Below, one piece after another: positions 8,607-17,501 of a stretch of DNA of 64,000 nt. The notes under the pieces are model-generated. The model was given only the letters and a program-made list of their open reading frames with translations, searched no databases and was not told the DNA's origin. The stretch lies in assembly GCF_048066175.1 (NCBI RefSeq), contig NZ_JBLTXA010000009.1, forward strand, positions 62,001 through 126,000, written 5' to 3'. Source of the stretch: Niveispirillum fermenti. GTDB taxonomy: Bacteria; Pseudomonadota; Alphaproteobacteria; Azospirillales; Azospirillaceae. Numbering within the stretch: the first letter of the stretch is position 1; every line of letters starts with the position of its first letter. The position numbers and the translations under genes were made by a program.

Positions 8607-10211
8607 GTGACGCAGAAGTTCGACCACATCATCGTCGGCGCCGGGTCGGCGGGCTGCGTGCTGGCCAACCGTCTCAGTGCCGATGGCACCCGCCGCGTGC
8701 TGCTGATCGAGGCGGGCGGCTCCGACGCCAGCCCCTTCCATGCCATGCCGCTGGGCTTCATGGCGGCCATGGCCGACCCGGCCAAGGATTGGGGCTATGC
8801 CACGGAGCCGGAGGCCAACCTTGACGGGCGCAGCCTGCCCCTGCCGCGCGGGCGCGTGCTGGGCGGCTGTTCCACCACCAACGGCATGATCTATATGCGC
8901 GGCCACGCCCGTGATTATGATGAATGGCGCGACATGGGTTGTCCCGGTTGGGGCCATGATGATGTGCTGCCCTATTTCCGGCGGATGGAGAGCAGTTGGC
9001 GCGGGGCCGGTCCCTATCATGGCGGCGACGGCCCCCTGTCCGTCACGCAGGTACGCCATCCGGCCTTGCTGACCGATGAGATCCTGCAATCCGCCACCGC
9101 CGCCGGCTTCCCGATCAGCGACGATCTCAGCGGGGAACAGCAGGAGGGTTTCGCCTTGAGCGAGGTGACCATCACCCGCCAGGGCCGGCGGGCCAGCGCC
9201 GCGCAGGCCTATCTGCGCCCGGCCCTGAAGCGACCCAACCTGACCCTGCTGTCCGGGGCGCAGGTGACGCGCATCCTGTGGGAGGGGAAGCGGGCCACCG
9301 GCGTGGAATATCGCCGTGACGGCGCGATGGCGCAGGTCCGGGCCGACCGCGACATCATCCTGTCCGGCGGGGCCTACAATTCCCCGCATCTGCTGATGCT
9401 GTCCGGGGTGGGGCCGGCGGCGCATCTGCGCGACCATGGTGTCGATGTGCGGGTGGACGCGCCGGGCGTCGGCCAGAACCTGTCCGAACACCCACTGGTC
9501 TATGCCGAATTCGCGGCCGCCGCCGATACGTTCCTGAAACAGCTCCGCTTCGACCGCGCCGCCCTCTCCGCTCTGCGCTGGGCCTTGCTGGGCACGGGTC
9601 CCTTCGCCTCGCAGGTGACAAGCTGTGCCGCGCTGCTGAAGACCTTGCCGGATCTGGAACGGCCGGATATCCAGCTGATGGTGATGCCGGTCCGGCTGGA
9701 TGCCAAGCTGTGGATGCCCGGCGTGCGGCGGCGCCTTGCCGACATGTTCTCCGTCATGGTGATCCAGTTGCACCCGGAAAGCCGGGGGCAGGTGACGTTG
9801 CGTTCCGCCGATCCGGGCGACAAGCCGCGCGTCCATCTGAACCTGCTGTCGCATGAGCGGGATTATGCCGAACTGCGACGCGGTATCCGGGTGCTGCGCA
9901 CCCTGTTTGGCAGCGGTCCGCTGGCCTCCCTGGCCACGCGGGAAACGAAGCCTGGCATCGATCGCCAGAGCGATGCGGACCTGGATGCCTTCATCCGCGC
10001 CAATCTGCGCATCACCCAGCACCCGGTCGGCACCTGTCGCATGGGCATGGATGACGCCGCCACCGTCGATCCGATGCTGCGCGTGAAGGGCGTGGCGAAC
10101 CTGCGGGTCGTCGATGCCTCCATCATGCCCACCGTTCCCGGCGGCAATACCAACGCGCCCGTGATCATGGTGGCGGAGAAAGCGTCCGACCTGATCCTTG
10201 GTGAGCGATAA
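8607..10211 (+). CDS. GMC-family FAD alcohol oxidoreductase (choline-dehydrogenase-like)
   Basis: A 534-residue glucose-methanol-choline oxidoreductase. The start is GTG at 8607, with ribosome site GTGAGGAACC. The N-terminus has IIVGAGSAGCVLANRLS (FAD-binding) and an Glu-containing LLIEAGG. The GMC signatures GGCSTTNGMIYMRGHARDYD (residues about 90-110) and SGGAYNSPHLLMLSGVGP (about 252-269) are intact. The active-site His472 (HPVGTCRMG) and GGNTNAP Asn516 are present. It oxidises a primary or secondary alcohol to the carbonyl; aromatic alcohols such as cinnamyl or benzyl types would fit the context. Divergent from the aldehyde dehydrogenase. Confidence 0.93.
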   Translation: MTQKFDHIIVGAGSAGCVLANRLSADGTRRVLLIEAGGSDASPFHAMPLGFMAAMADPAKDWGYATEPEANLDGRSLPLPRGRVLGGCSTTNGMIYMRGHARDYDEWRDMGCPGWGHDDVLPYFRRMESSWRGAGPYHGGDGPLSVTQVRHPALLTDEILQSATAAGFPISDDLSGEQQEGFALSEVTITRQGRRASAAQAYLRPALKRPNLTLLSGAQVTRILWEGKRATGVEYRRDGAMAQVRADRDIILSGGAYNSPHLLMLSGVGPAAHLRDHGVDVRVDAPGVGQNLSEHPLVYAEFAAAADTFLKQLRFDRAALSALRWALLGTGPFASQVTSCAALLKTLPDLERPDIQLMVMPVRLDAKLWMPGVRRRLADMFSVMVIQLHPESRGQVTLRSADPGDKPRVHLNLLSHERDYAELRRGIRVLRTLFGSGPLASLATRETKPGIDRQSDADLDAFIRANLRITQHPVGTCRMGMDDAATVDPMLRVKGVANLRVVDASIMPTVPGGNTNAPVIMVAEKASDLILGER

Positions 10212-10216
10212 AAGAA

Positions 10217-10248
10217 GGGCGCCGGTGCGGTTCACGCAACCGGCGCCC
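10217..10248 (-). terminator. Terminator of TonB receptor 1 / GMC gene
   Basis: GGGCGCCGGT (10217-10226) and ACCGGCGCCC (10239-10248) are perfect 10-bp arms. An alternative pairing extends the stem with one bulge. Read on the minus strand the stem is followed by TTCTTTT, so it best terminates the receptor gene and also lies just after the convergent GMC stop. Confidence 0.75.
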
Positions 10249-10270
10249 TGTCGAGGGGATGGGAGAAAGC

Positions 10271-13162
10271 TCAGAACCGCGCCCGCGCGCCGATGACCCA
10301 GAAACGTCCGCGATTGTCGAAGAAGGGGGAATTGGCGATGGTCGGCTGCACGATGCCGTTCGGCGTGATCGGCGGTGCCTCGTTGGTCAGGTTTTCCACC
10401 GAGCCATAGATCGTGACATTCGCCGTCGCATCCCAGGCGATGTTGGCATCGAAGTAATTGATGCCGTCGATGCGGTTGTCGGCAATGTCCAGAACGGTCC
10501 GGTTGAACCGCGTGTCAATCTTGCCGCCGGAAATATAGCGATAGCCGACCCCCAGCTTCCAATCATCGAAGCTGTAGCTAACATTCAGGTTCACACGCCA
10601 TTCCGGCACGCCCTGCGGCGGCGGGGAAATGCCGGCCAGCCCGACATAATCGTTGGTTACACCATTGGCCGTGGTGGCCAGCTTGTCGGCATGGTTGACC
10701 AGCAGCCGCAGCCGCATGTCACCGTCAGCACCCGCCATTTCCAGCGGGAAATTATACTCCATCTCCAGATCCTGCCCCGCCACCTTCTGCGAGTTGGCGT
10801 TGAAGGGGATGATATTGACCCGGGTGATGATGTCGTTGGTCTGGGTTACCCCGGAACAGAAGACGCTCTGTCCCCGGAAGCAGAAATTCACGATATCCTG
10901 TGCCGAAATGACCGAGATCGCGTCCTTCACCTTGATATTGTAATAATCGAAGGACGCGCGGAAGCCGCTCAACCAGCCGGGTTGATAGACGACACCCACT
11001 GAATAGGTATCGGCCTTTTCCGGCAGCAGGTCGGGATTGCCGCCCGTGATCTGCGTCGTCTGGCGGCCGATATTGGTGCGCGGATCGATGATCTGGTTGA
11101 TCACCTGATTGCCGCGTGAGAATAGTTCGTAATTGTTGGGTGCGCGTATGTCGCGGGACAGGGTGCCACGGAAGCGGACATCGGCCACGGGCTCGTAATT
11201 GCCGCCGATCTTCCAGGCCCAGACCGTGCCGCTGGTCGAATAATCCGTGTACCGGGCCGCGCCGTTCAAATCCAGCTTGTTGGCGAATGCCGCCCCGTCG
11301 GCCAGCGGCACCACCACCTCCGCATAGCCTTCCTTCACATGGTACTTGCCACTGAAGGGCTGTGCGTTGATGGAACGCCAGCGGCTGGCGGCAGAATTGG
11401 CGTCCGACGTCTGAACCGTCTTTTCCGTGCGATATTCCGCGCCCGCCGCCACCGACACCGGCCCCGCCCAGGTGGTGAAGGGAGAGCCGGAGATGTTCGC
11501 GGCATAGACTTCCTGCCGCATCTCCGCGAAAGTGGTGGAGGTGCCGTGGTAATAGGCCTGGGCCTGCTGGGTGATGGAACCGGCGCCGAACGGGTTGATC
11601 GGGATACAGCCCCGAATATCGCCATACGGGTCCCGTGCCGCCGTGGGGTTGGGATTGTTCAGCAGCACGCGACAGATGGGCTGTCCCGTGGCCGGGTTGA
11701 TCACGCTGTCGATGCCATAGGTCCAGCGCTGGGCGATGCGGTTGTTCAGCGCCGCCTGGTCATAGGTGTTGCGGGTGATCTGTCCCGTCGCGCTCCAGGT
11801 CCAGTTGCCGGCCAGAATGCCCTCGGCGCCAAAGCTCCAGCGCCGGGCCTTGGTCGTGGTCTGGAAGATGGAATTGCCATCCTCCAGGTTGATGCGGCCA
11901 AAGGGGATGCTGGTCAGGCCCAGCGAGGCCATCGCCGCCCTCACCGAGCCATCCAGAAAGGCATTGTCGTTGCGGATGGTCAGCGTGCCGGTATCCGGGT
12001 TTGCGGCCAGATCGGATTCCGCCTGCACCTCCGAATAGAGCATGTCGGCGAACAGGGTGATATCGTCGCTCACCTCGAAGCTGACACGGCCATAGCCGCT
12101 TTTGCGTTCGATTTCCGGCAGAAGGTTGCCGCCGTCGATCACCTGATAGCCGTTGCCGCCCTGCATATAGGTGCCGCCGACATTGGTGCCGTATTCAAAC
12201 GGCAGGGGCTGGCCGTTCGGACCGAATTGCACGCCCGTGCCGGGTGCGAAGCCCAATTGCGCCGCCAGGCTCTGGGCCAGCGTGTTGCGCCCGCCCTGCA
12301 GGCCGACCACGCCGCCGGGCGTCATCTGCGAGAACACGCCATTTTCGACGATCAACAGGCGCGGCTGGCCGTTGGTGGGGGTATAGGCGGCGTTGGTCAA
12401 TTGCACCGTGCGGTTTCGGCCCCAGGGGCGCTCCGCCTGGCTGGTCTGGCCGGAATTATGCAGGAAATCGGCCGCCAGGGTGGCATGCAGCTTGCCATCC
12501 AGAAAACCATGGCCCACCGCGACGCTGGCCTTGGGACGGCGGAAATCACCATAATCGGTCACGCCATAGGAAATATCGGCCTTGGCACCCTGGAACGTCT
12601 TGTCCAGCACGAAATTGACGACGCCGGCCACCGCGTCGGATCCGTAGGCGGCCGAGGCGCCGCCCGTCACGATCTCCACATTCCGGATCAGCGCGACGGG
12701 AACGATGTTGGTGTCGATCGTGCCGGCGGGATCGGTGGCCCCGACGCGGTTGCCGTTCATCAATACCAGCGTGCGCTGGGTGCCCAGGCCGCGAAGGTCG
12801 GCATTGGACGCGCCGATGGGTTCGCTCGACTTGCCGATATTCTGGTTGACCTTCAGTTGCGGCACATCGCGCAAAAGGTCGGACACGGTGCTGACGCCCC
12901 TGTCCTGCATCTCCACCGCCCCGACGGAGGTCAGGGGCGTGGGCGCCGTGAAACCGGAAATGCGCGTGCCCGTGACGACGATTTCATCCAGTGCCTGCAT
13001 CGGTTCCGCACCGGACGGTCCCGCCGGCTGCTGCGCCGCGGCCAAGGGGGCCGCCAGCGGGGCGCACAAGGCCAGCAGGCTGACCATGCCCAGCCTGAAC
13101 GACCGCCCGCCGCCGTTGCGCGGCATATCTGCATGGGAACCGGCGCACATCTCCTGAACCAT
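10271..13162 (-). CDS. TonB-dependent outer-membrane receptor 1
   Basis: A 963-residue receptor with a GGGGAGGAA ribosome site before the ATG at 13162. A signal peptide (MVSLLALCAPLAAPLAAAQ, about 26-44) is followed by a TonB-box-like DEIVVTGTRISGF, a plug domain with RGLGTQRTLVLMNG and VEIVTGGASAAYGSDAVAG (about 105-185), and a 22-strand barrel ending in ARARF with the C-terminal Phe. There is no N-terminal secretin/STN extension, so no FecA-type signalling. It imports a ligand across the outer membrane using TonB energy. Clearly paralogous to receptor 2 at 25611, including a two-Cys block around DPYGDIR. It stands between the GMC gene and the amidohydrolase operon; the ligand is probably the aromatic or glycosidic substrate of the island. 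Confidence 0.93.
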   Translation of the reverse strand: MVQEMCAGSHADMPRNGGGRSFRLGMVSLLALCAPLAAPLAAAQQPAGPSGAEPMQALDEIVVTGTRISGFTAPTPLTSVGAVEMQDRGVSTVSDLLRDVPQLKVNQNIGKSSEPIGASNADLRGLGTQRTLVLMNGNRVGATDPAGTIDTNIVPVALIRNVEIVTGGASAAYGSDAVAGVVNFVLDKTFQGAKADISYGVTDYGDFRRPKASVAVGHGFLDGKLHATLAADFLHNSGQTSQAERPWGRNRTVQLTNAAYTPTNGQPRLLIVENGVFSQMTPGGVVGLQGGRNTLAQSLAAQLGFAPGTGVQFGPNGQPLPFEYGTNVGGTYMQGGNGYQVIDGGNLLPEIERKSGYGRVSFEVSDDITLFADMLYSEVQAESDLAANPDTGTLTIRNDNAFLDGSVRAAMASLGLTSIPFGRINLEDGNSIFQTTTKARRWSFGAEGILAGNWTWSATGQITRNTYDQAALNNRIAQRWTYGIDSVINPATGQPICRVLLNNPNPTAARDPYGDIRGCIPINPFGAGSITQQAQAYYHGTSTTFAEMRQEVYAANISGSPFTTWAGPVSVAAGAEYRTEKTVQTSDANSAASRWRSINAQPFSGKYHVKEGYAEVVVPLADGAAFANKLDLNGAARYTDYSTSGTVWAWKIGGNYEPVADVRFRGTLSRDIRAPNNYELFSRGNQVINQIIDPRTNIGRQTTQITGGNPDLLPEKADTYSVGVVYQPGWLSGFRASFDYYNIKVKDAISVISAQDIVNFCFRGQSVFCSGVTQTNDIITRVNIIPFNANSQKVAGQDLEMEYNFPLEMAGADGDMRLRLLVNHADKLATTANGVTNDYVGLAGISPPPQGVPEWRVNLNVSYSFDDWKLGVGYRYISGGKIDTRFNRTVLDIADNRIDGINYFDANIAWDATANVTIYGSVENLTNEAPPITPNGIVQPTIANSPFFDNRGRFWVIGARARF

Positions 13163-13174
13163 TTGTTCCTCCCC

Positions 13175-13195
13175 GCCGAATGACGATCATTCGGC
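13175..13195. promoter_or_regulatory. Perfect palindrome at the 5' end of the receptor 1 transcript
   Basis: GCCGAATGA-CGA-TCATTCGGC has perfect 9-bp arms and a 3-bp centre. It lies 13-33 bases upstream of the receptor start codon, directly before the ribosome site. It could be an operator or an RNA hairpin that limits ribosome access. Confidence 0.5.
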
Positions 13196-13200
13196 CTGTA

Positions 13201-13241
13201 TATTGTTCGTTGATTTCATATTGTGTTCGTCTATGACGAAC
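13201..13241. promoter_or_regulatory. Receptor 1 promoter region: GTTCG palindrome and weak IclR-like copy
   Basis: GTTCGTC-TAT-GACGAAC (13225-13241) is a perfect 7-bp inverted repeat with the same GTTCG/CGAAC ends and 17-bp span as the inverted repeat at 6074. A TATTGTT...ATTTCATATTGT run starting at 13201 resembles the other candidate IclR copies but with a spacing one base shorter. Control of this receptor by IclR is plausible but not proven. Confidence 0.45.
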
Positions 13242-13392
13242 AGTCCAATGCCACTATCGGCAAGACCGATAACGGGGCGGCATTGGTAGCGGGAGCATCC
13301 TGCCCCGGCCGGAACAAGGGCGCGGCGCAGGGCCACGCCCGATGGCGACTGCCGCTCCGGTAGACACGACAGCAGTCACCGCCGCGCGGTTT

Positions 13393-14190
13393 TCAGAAGA
13401 AGCAGAGGCGCAGGGCGGCGTCGGAAATCCGGCGTCGAACGGCCGCATCGGGGACCAGTTCCTGGAACTGCGCCAGGGTGTCGCCATAGGAAATGGCACT
13501 TTCCTTGCCGACAAAGGGCGCGTCACTGCCCCATAACAGGCGGTCCCCGCCCGCTTCGGCCAGAAGCCGGGCCGAAGCGGCCCGGCGAAGGCCCGGTCCC
13601 AGCCGGAAGCCGGCAGAAATCTTCACCCAGGTCCGTCCCCCCGCGACGGCCCGCAGGATGGATTGGAAGCCGTCGCCGTCCATGCCATCGGGCGCGCGCA
13701 GCAGGCCGAAATGGTCGACCACGACATCGATCCCGTGGGCCGCCAGGACCGGCAGGACGATGGCCTGCTGATCGGCGCTGGCGTTCAGTTCGACATGCAT
13801 GCCGCAATCGGCCAGACGGTTCAGGAATTTTCGATAAGGGAAACTGTGGAAATCAGGCGGTGCCGCATCCACCTTCCATTGCATGCGCACCCCCACGACA
13901 CCCTGGTCGCGCAGGCTGCGGATGGTTGCGGCATCGGTCTCCGGCTCCAGCATCACGGTCGCGCGCAGGCGCCGGTATCGGGCCAGCGAGGTCAGCGTAT
14001 AGTCATTATAGTCGCCATAGAGGCTGGCGGCCGTGACGATGCCGAACGCGACCCCGTGCCGGTCCAGGTCGGCGATGAAATCCTCTGCCGTATATTCATA
14101 ATCGGGCCGGATCCAGGCATCCTCCCGGAAGGGCATGCGCCGCGTGATGATATGGGCGTGCGCATCGACGATGGGCGGATCGGCAATCAT
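13393..14190 (-). CDS. Amidohydrolase-2 family metal-dependent hydrolase
   Basis: The start is set at 14190, where ATGA overlaps the stop of the upstream gene; this gives 265 residues beginning MIADPPIVDAHAHII. HAH near residue 12 is the first metal-binding motif, His in VVVDHFG (about 156) and Asp in LLWGSDAPF (about 224) complete an amidohydrolase-2 (TIM-barrel) site. Relatives include 2-pyrone-4,6-dicarboxylate lactonase, ACMSD-like decarboxylases and lactone hydrolases of aromatic pathways. It is the last gene of a five-gene leftward operon. A lactonase or decarboxylase acting on a ring-cleavage product is likely, but substrate is unknown. Confidence 0.87.
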   Translation of the reverse strand: MIADPPIVDAHAHIITRRMPFREDAWIRPDYEYTAEDFIADLDRHGVAFGIVTAASLYGDYNDYTLTSLARYRRLRATVMLEPETDAATIRSLRDQGVVGVRMQWKVDAAPPDFHSFPYRKFLNRLADCGMHVELNASADQQAIVLPVLAAHGIDVVVDHFGLLRAPDGMDGDGFQSILRAVAGGRTWVKISAGFRLGPGLRRAASARLLAEAGGDRLLWGSDAPFVGKESAISYGDTLAQFQELVPDAAVRRRISDAALRLCFF

Positions 14191-15119
14191 GATGCTGCAC
14201 GCTCCCCTGCTGGTACAGCCCCGCGCTGGAACAGGCCGCACGCCGTGTCATGCAGGAACAGGCGCCGTTCCTTCGCGTTCAGCAGGGCCGCCGCTTCCCG
14301 CGCCTGTGCCACCATGTCGGCATAGGTTTCCAGGGTATTCCCCACGTCGGAACCCCACATGACATGGTCGGCGCCCATGATATCGACAGCCCGCCGGACA
14401 AAGGCGGCATGATCCACGCCTGCCTTGTCGAACATCCGGAAATTGATGGTGGTCAGCTTGTAATAGACATTGCGGTATTCCCGCATGGCCACCAGCGCCG
14501 GGACCAGGCCCAGTTGTGACCGGTCGTCACCGCCGCTCGGCCATCCGAAATGGTCCAGCGCGATGCGCAGGCGCGGAAAGCGGCGGGCAAGACCGGCGAT
14601 GCGGCATAGCGGCGCCGGCGCGGCCACGCCGGGCGCATACATCACCACCATGGTCAACCCATGGCGATCCGCGACCTGCCAGGTCCGCAACGCGGCCTCG
14701 CTGTCCAGCCAGGGATAGGCACCGGTTTCGTCGGGATAGCCGAACAGGCGCAGCCCGACGATATCGTGCCGGAGAACCATCCCTTCCAGAACCGTCGGCG
14801 TCTCCGGGTCCTGCGCATCCAGCATCACGACGGCGGGCAGGCGTCCCGGATGGGTGTCGGACATGTCCAGCAGGTAGCGGTTATCCTTCTTGTAGATCGT
14901 GTTGTACTGCACGGCGGACCCGCCGGTAACACCACTTTCCGCCCACCATCGCAGCAGGCGCTCGGCCGTCACCGGCTCCGCCGCGATGCGCCGGCGGAGA
15001 TTTTCCTCGCCTTCCCGCGCATTGCGGGTGTCCATCGGGTATCGGGCTTCGTCGTTGGTGAACACATGGGCGTGGGAATCGTAAACCGGGTCCCCGCCGA
15101 TATCGATGATCGGGTTCAT
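14187..15119 (-). CDS. Amidohydrolase-2 family metal-dependent hydrolase
   Basis: The start at 15119 has ribosome site GAGGGG and follows the MFS stop by ten bases, giving 310 residues. The metal motif HAH occurs in VYDSHAHVF (about residue 15), His in IALDHFGWP (about 188) and Asp in HVMWGSDVGN (about 258). It is a divergent paralogue of the next gene, with which it overlaps by four bases (ATGA). The pair may catalyse successive steps or form a hetero-oligomer. Family membership is clear; a lactonase, decarboxylase or hydratase activity on a carboxylated intermediate is inference. Confidence 0.87.
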   Translation of the reverse strand: MNPIIDIGGDPVYDSHAHVFTNDEARYPMDTRNAREGEENLRRRIAAEPVTAERLLRWWAESGVTGGSAVQYNTIYKKDNRYLLDMSDTHPGRLPAVVMLDAQDPETPTVLEGMVLRHDIVGLRLFGYPDETGAYPWLDSEAALRTWQVADRHGLTMVVMYAPGVAAPAPLCRIAGLARRFPRLRIALDHFGWPSGGDDRSQLGLVPALVAMREYRNVYYKLTTINFRMFDKAGVDHAAFVRRAVDIMGADHVMWGSDVGNTLETYADMVAQAREAAALLNAKERRLFLHDTACGLFQRGAVPAGERAAS

Positions 15120-15129
15120 GGCGCACCCC

Positions 15130-16458
15130 TCAGACTGACGCGGGCGCCGGGGTGGCATCGGCCTTCCGGCCCAGCACCAGCATGGCCACAGCCGGGACCA
15201 CGCACATCACGGCGAAGAATGCGAAGGCTGCCACCCGCCCGATATCCGCATCCAGCAGCAGGCCACCGATGAACGGCCCCAATACCGCCCCCGCCCGGCC
15301 GAACCCGACGACGAACCCAACACCGAAGGTGCGCAGATGCGGCGGATAATGGGCGATGGTGGTCAGGAACACACCCGTATAGGAGCCGACCGTGAAGAAG
15401 GTCAGGGTGCAGGCCAGGCCGATCATCACGGGCACGCTGGCCTGGATGCCACCGAACACGACCAGCACCCCCCCCATCACGATGAAGAAGATCGCCGTCA
15501 GCCGTTCTTCCCCGACGCGCTTGGCAAAGATGCCGAATACCAGATGGCCCAGCGAGCCGGCAACCCCCTGCAGAACACCGGCATAGCTGGCCTCGGTCGG
15601 GGTCAGCCCTGCCTCCACCAGCACGGTCGGCTTCCAGTTCAGCAGGAAATAGCCGACCACCGCATAGATGAAGGAAGCGGTCCACATCAGAATGGACAGC
15701 CGCCGCACATCGCCGGACAACAAGGCCACGGCCCGGTTCTGCTGCTTGCGCGCCCGTTCCGGCGGCGGCGGCAGCCGGTCCAGCGGCTGATGGCCCAGAC
15801 CGGTCATTATCCGGTTCATGCGCGGCAGGGCGTTCTTCGGCTGTGCCGTCAGCAGATAGGTGGGAGATTCCCACATGAACAGCACCAGTATGACGAGAAG
15901 CGTGACATTGATGCCGGCCCCGACAACGAAGACCGACCGCCAGCCATATGGTTCCAGCAGCAGACCGGTGATGGCCCCGCTCAACGTCATGCCGATGCTG
16001 AACCCCGTGTGCAGGATCGACAGCATCAGGTTGCGCCGGTCATCATTGGCATATTCGGAAACCAGCACGTTCAGGCTGACCACCAGCATCCCCAGCCCGA
16101 TACCCATCAGGAATTTCAGGAAGGTCAGCATCTCCATGGAGTTGGCGACCGCCGATGCGGCGTGGGAAAGGGTGATGCCGGCCAGCGCCAGGAAAGTGAC
16201 ACCACGTCGGCCGATACGTTCCGCGATGGGGGCGGCGCCGAAGGCACCGATGGCCAAACCCAGCGACCCCATGGAGAACAGGATACCCAGCGCGGTGCGC
16301 GGCACGCCCCATTCCGCCGTGAACAGCGGCGCCGTATAGGCCGCCGACATCATGTCATAGCCTTCGGTGACGTTGATCAGGCAACAAAGCCCGATGATGA
16401 CATATTGCCGGAAACGCATCGGCATCTTGGCGATGACGTCCAGCGGATTGGCCGACAT
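15130..16458 (-). CDS. MFS transporter, aromatic acid:H+ symporter (AAHS) type
   Basis: The start at 16458 (ribosome site GGAGAAACG) gives 442 residues with about 12 membrane helices. Helix 1 carries NVTEGYDMMSAAYTAP, matching the D-containing motif conserved in AAHS permeases such as PcaK/BenK; AERIGRRGV follows helix 2. It should import an aromatic or cyclic carboxylate across the inner membrane by proton symport. It is embedded between a DUF6282-like hydrolase and two amidohydrolases, so its substrate is probably theirs. Confidence 0.9.
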   Translation of the reverse strand: MSANPLDVIAKMPMRFRQYVIIGLCCLINVTEGYDMMSAAYTAPLFTAEWGVPRTALGILFSMGSLGLAIGAFGAAPIAERIGRRGVTFLALAGITLSHAASAVANSMEMLTFLKFLMGIGLGMLVVSLNVLVSEYANDDRRNLMLSILHTGFSIGMTLSGAITGLLLEPYGWRSVFVVGAGINVTLLVILVLFMWESPTYLLTAQPKNALPRMNRIMTGLGHQPLDRLPPPPERARKQQNRAVALLSGDVRRLSILMWTASFIYAVVGYFLLNWKPTVLVEAGLTPTEASYAGVLQGVAGSLGHLVFGIFAKRVGEERLTAIFFIVMGGVLVVFGGIQASVPVMIGLACTLTFFTVGSYTGVFLTTIAHYPPHLRTFGVGFVVGFGRAGAVLGPFIGGLLLDADIGRVAAFAFFAVMCVVPAVAMLVLGRKADATPAPASV

Positions 16459-16531
16459 GATCGTTTCTCCCTGAATTCCGACTTTGGTGTCGTTGCGGGG
16501 CAACGGCGATGCGCCGCCGCCCCTGGGGCCA

Positions 16532-17443
16532 TCATTCCGCAGCCGACCGCTGCCGGCCGGGTTCGTCCAGCCCGACCAGCCGGGCGGCGTTCAGGCCGAT
16601 CATCTTGCGGATGTCATCATCGGAATAGCCCAGGCCGATGCACATGCCGATGACATGGCGGAACCCGTCCACCGGTGACGGATTGCCCACCTGGCCCAGG
16701 TCCGACCCGATGATCGTGCTGTCCACGCCGCCGGCCTTGATCACCTGATCCAGGCTGTCGGCCGTGTAGTTGCGCCCCTGCACGCCTGCCCACATGCAGC
16801 AGGAATGTTCCAGAAGCGCTCCCATGGCGGCCAGTTCCTTCATGTCGGCGGCATTCGCGTCGATCAGGAAGGTCGGATGGTTGACCAGAAGGCGCTTGAC
16901 GCCGCGCTTCTTCGCTTCCGTGAACAGGGGCCAGATCTCGCTGATATGCAGGTGCCCGGCCGACAGGATGGCGTCATAGCTGGCGATCAGGTCCAGGATG
17001 ACCTTCGCCTCGTCCACCAGGGCACCGCGATTATCCACAACGGACAGCGCCGTGGGCGCCAGCATCTGCTCCTTGGTGGGCAGGAACTGGCGACGGTGGG
17101 AATGGCGGATATGGTTGGCGGCGGAGAAGGTCGGCATCCAGACCAGACGCGCGCCCAGCTTGAACCCATGTTCCACGGCATAGGGGTTGAGCCCGCCCGT
17201 GGTGTTGTTCAGCGGCACGCCGGTCAGCAGCTCGATCTTCGGCTTCATCGTCTCCTTCAGAAGCTCGGCCACCGGTGTGACGGAATAATAATGGTCCTTG
17301 AACAGGATGGCGCGCAGGCCGGCCGCTTCGGCCTGATGGGTCGCCTCGACATGGTTCAGGCTGCGCGGCATCACCGAAGGCCCGCTGTGGCAATGCAGGT
17401 CCACGGCACCGATCAGCAGCGATTCAATCCTGGGGTCAGTCAT
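16532..17443 (-). CDS. DUF6282-like metal-dependent hydrolase
   Basis: The start at 17443 is preceded by GGGAGGAAG; the 303-residue protein opens with IGAVDLHCHSGPSVMPR. The HCH pair (about residue 20), His in FKDHYYS (about 51), His residues in HIRHSHRRQ, HLHISEIWP (about 165) and LLVNHPT, and a late Asp in IIGSDLGQ (about 246) outline an amidohydrolase-type metal centre. The pattern fits the uncharacterised DUF6282 family from memory. Second gene of the cupin-to-amidohydrolase operon. Reaction unknown; ring or lactone hydrolysis is plausible. Confidence 0.8.
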   Translation of the reverse strand: MTDPRIESLLIGAVDLHCHSGPSVMPRSLNHVEATHQAEAAGLRAILFKDHYYSVTPVAELLKETMKPKIELLTGVPLNNTTGGLNPYAVEHGFKLGARLVWMPTFSAANHIRHSHRRQFLPTKEQMLAPTALSVVDNRGALVDEAKVILDLIASYDAILSAGHLHISEIWPLFTEAKKRGVKRLLVNHPTFLIDANAADMKELAAMGALLEHSCCMWAGVQGRNYTADSLDQVIKAGGVDSTIIGSDLGQVGNPSPVDGFRHVIGMCIGLGYSDDDIRKMIGLNAARLVGLDEPGRQRSAAE

Positions 17444-17501
17444 CTCTTCCTCCCATTTCACGGGGGCCGCGTTGACCGCGGCTCGTGCTTGTCTGTTCAG
17501 G

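Noticed and set aside
7055..10235. Open frames of 561-589 codons antisense to the ALDH and GMC genes
   Set aside because: They overlap catalytic regions of clear enzymes in the opposite direction and show no family features.
11339..13183. 614-codon plus-strand frame opposite TonB receptor 1
   Set aside because: Low-complexity Ala/Gly/His/Gln/Arg composition and complete overlap with a full-length receptor.
16491..16505. CGTTGC-GGG-GCAACG hairpin between the MFS and DUF6282 genes
   Set aside because: Short arms, no T-run and an operon-internal position; no reason to call a terminator.
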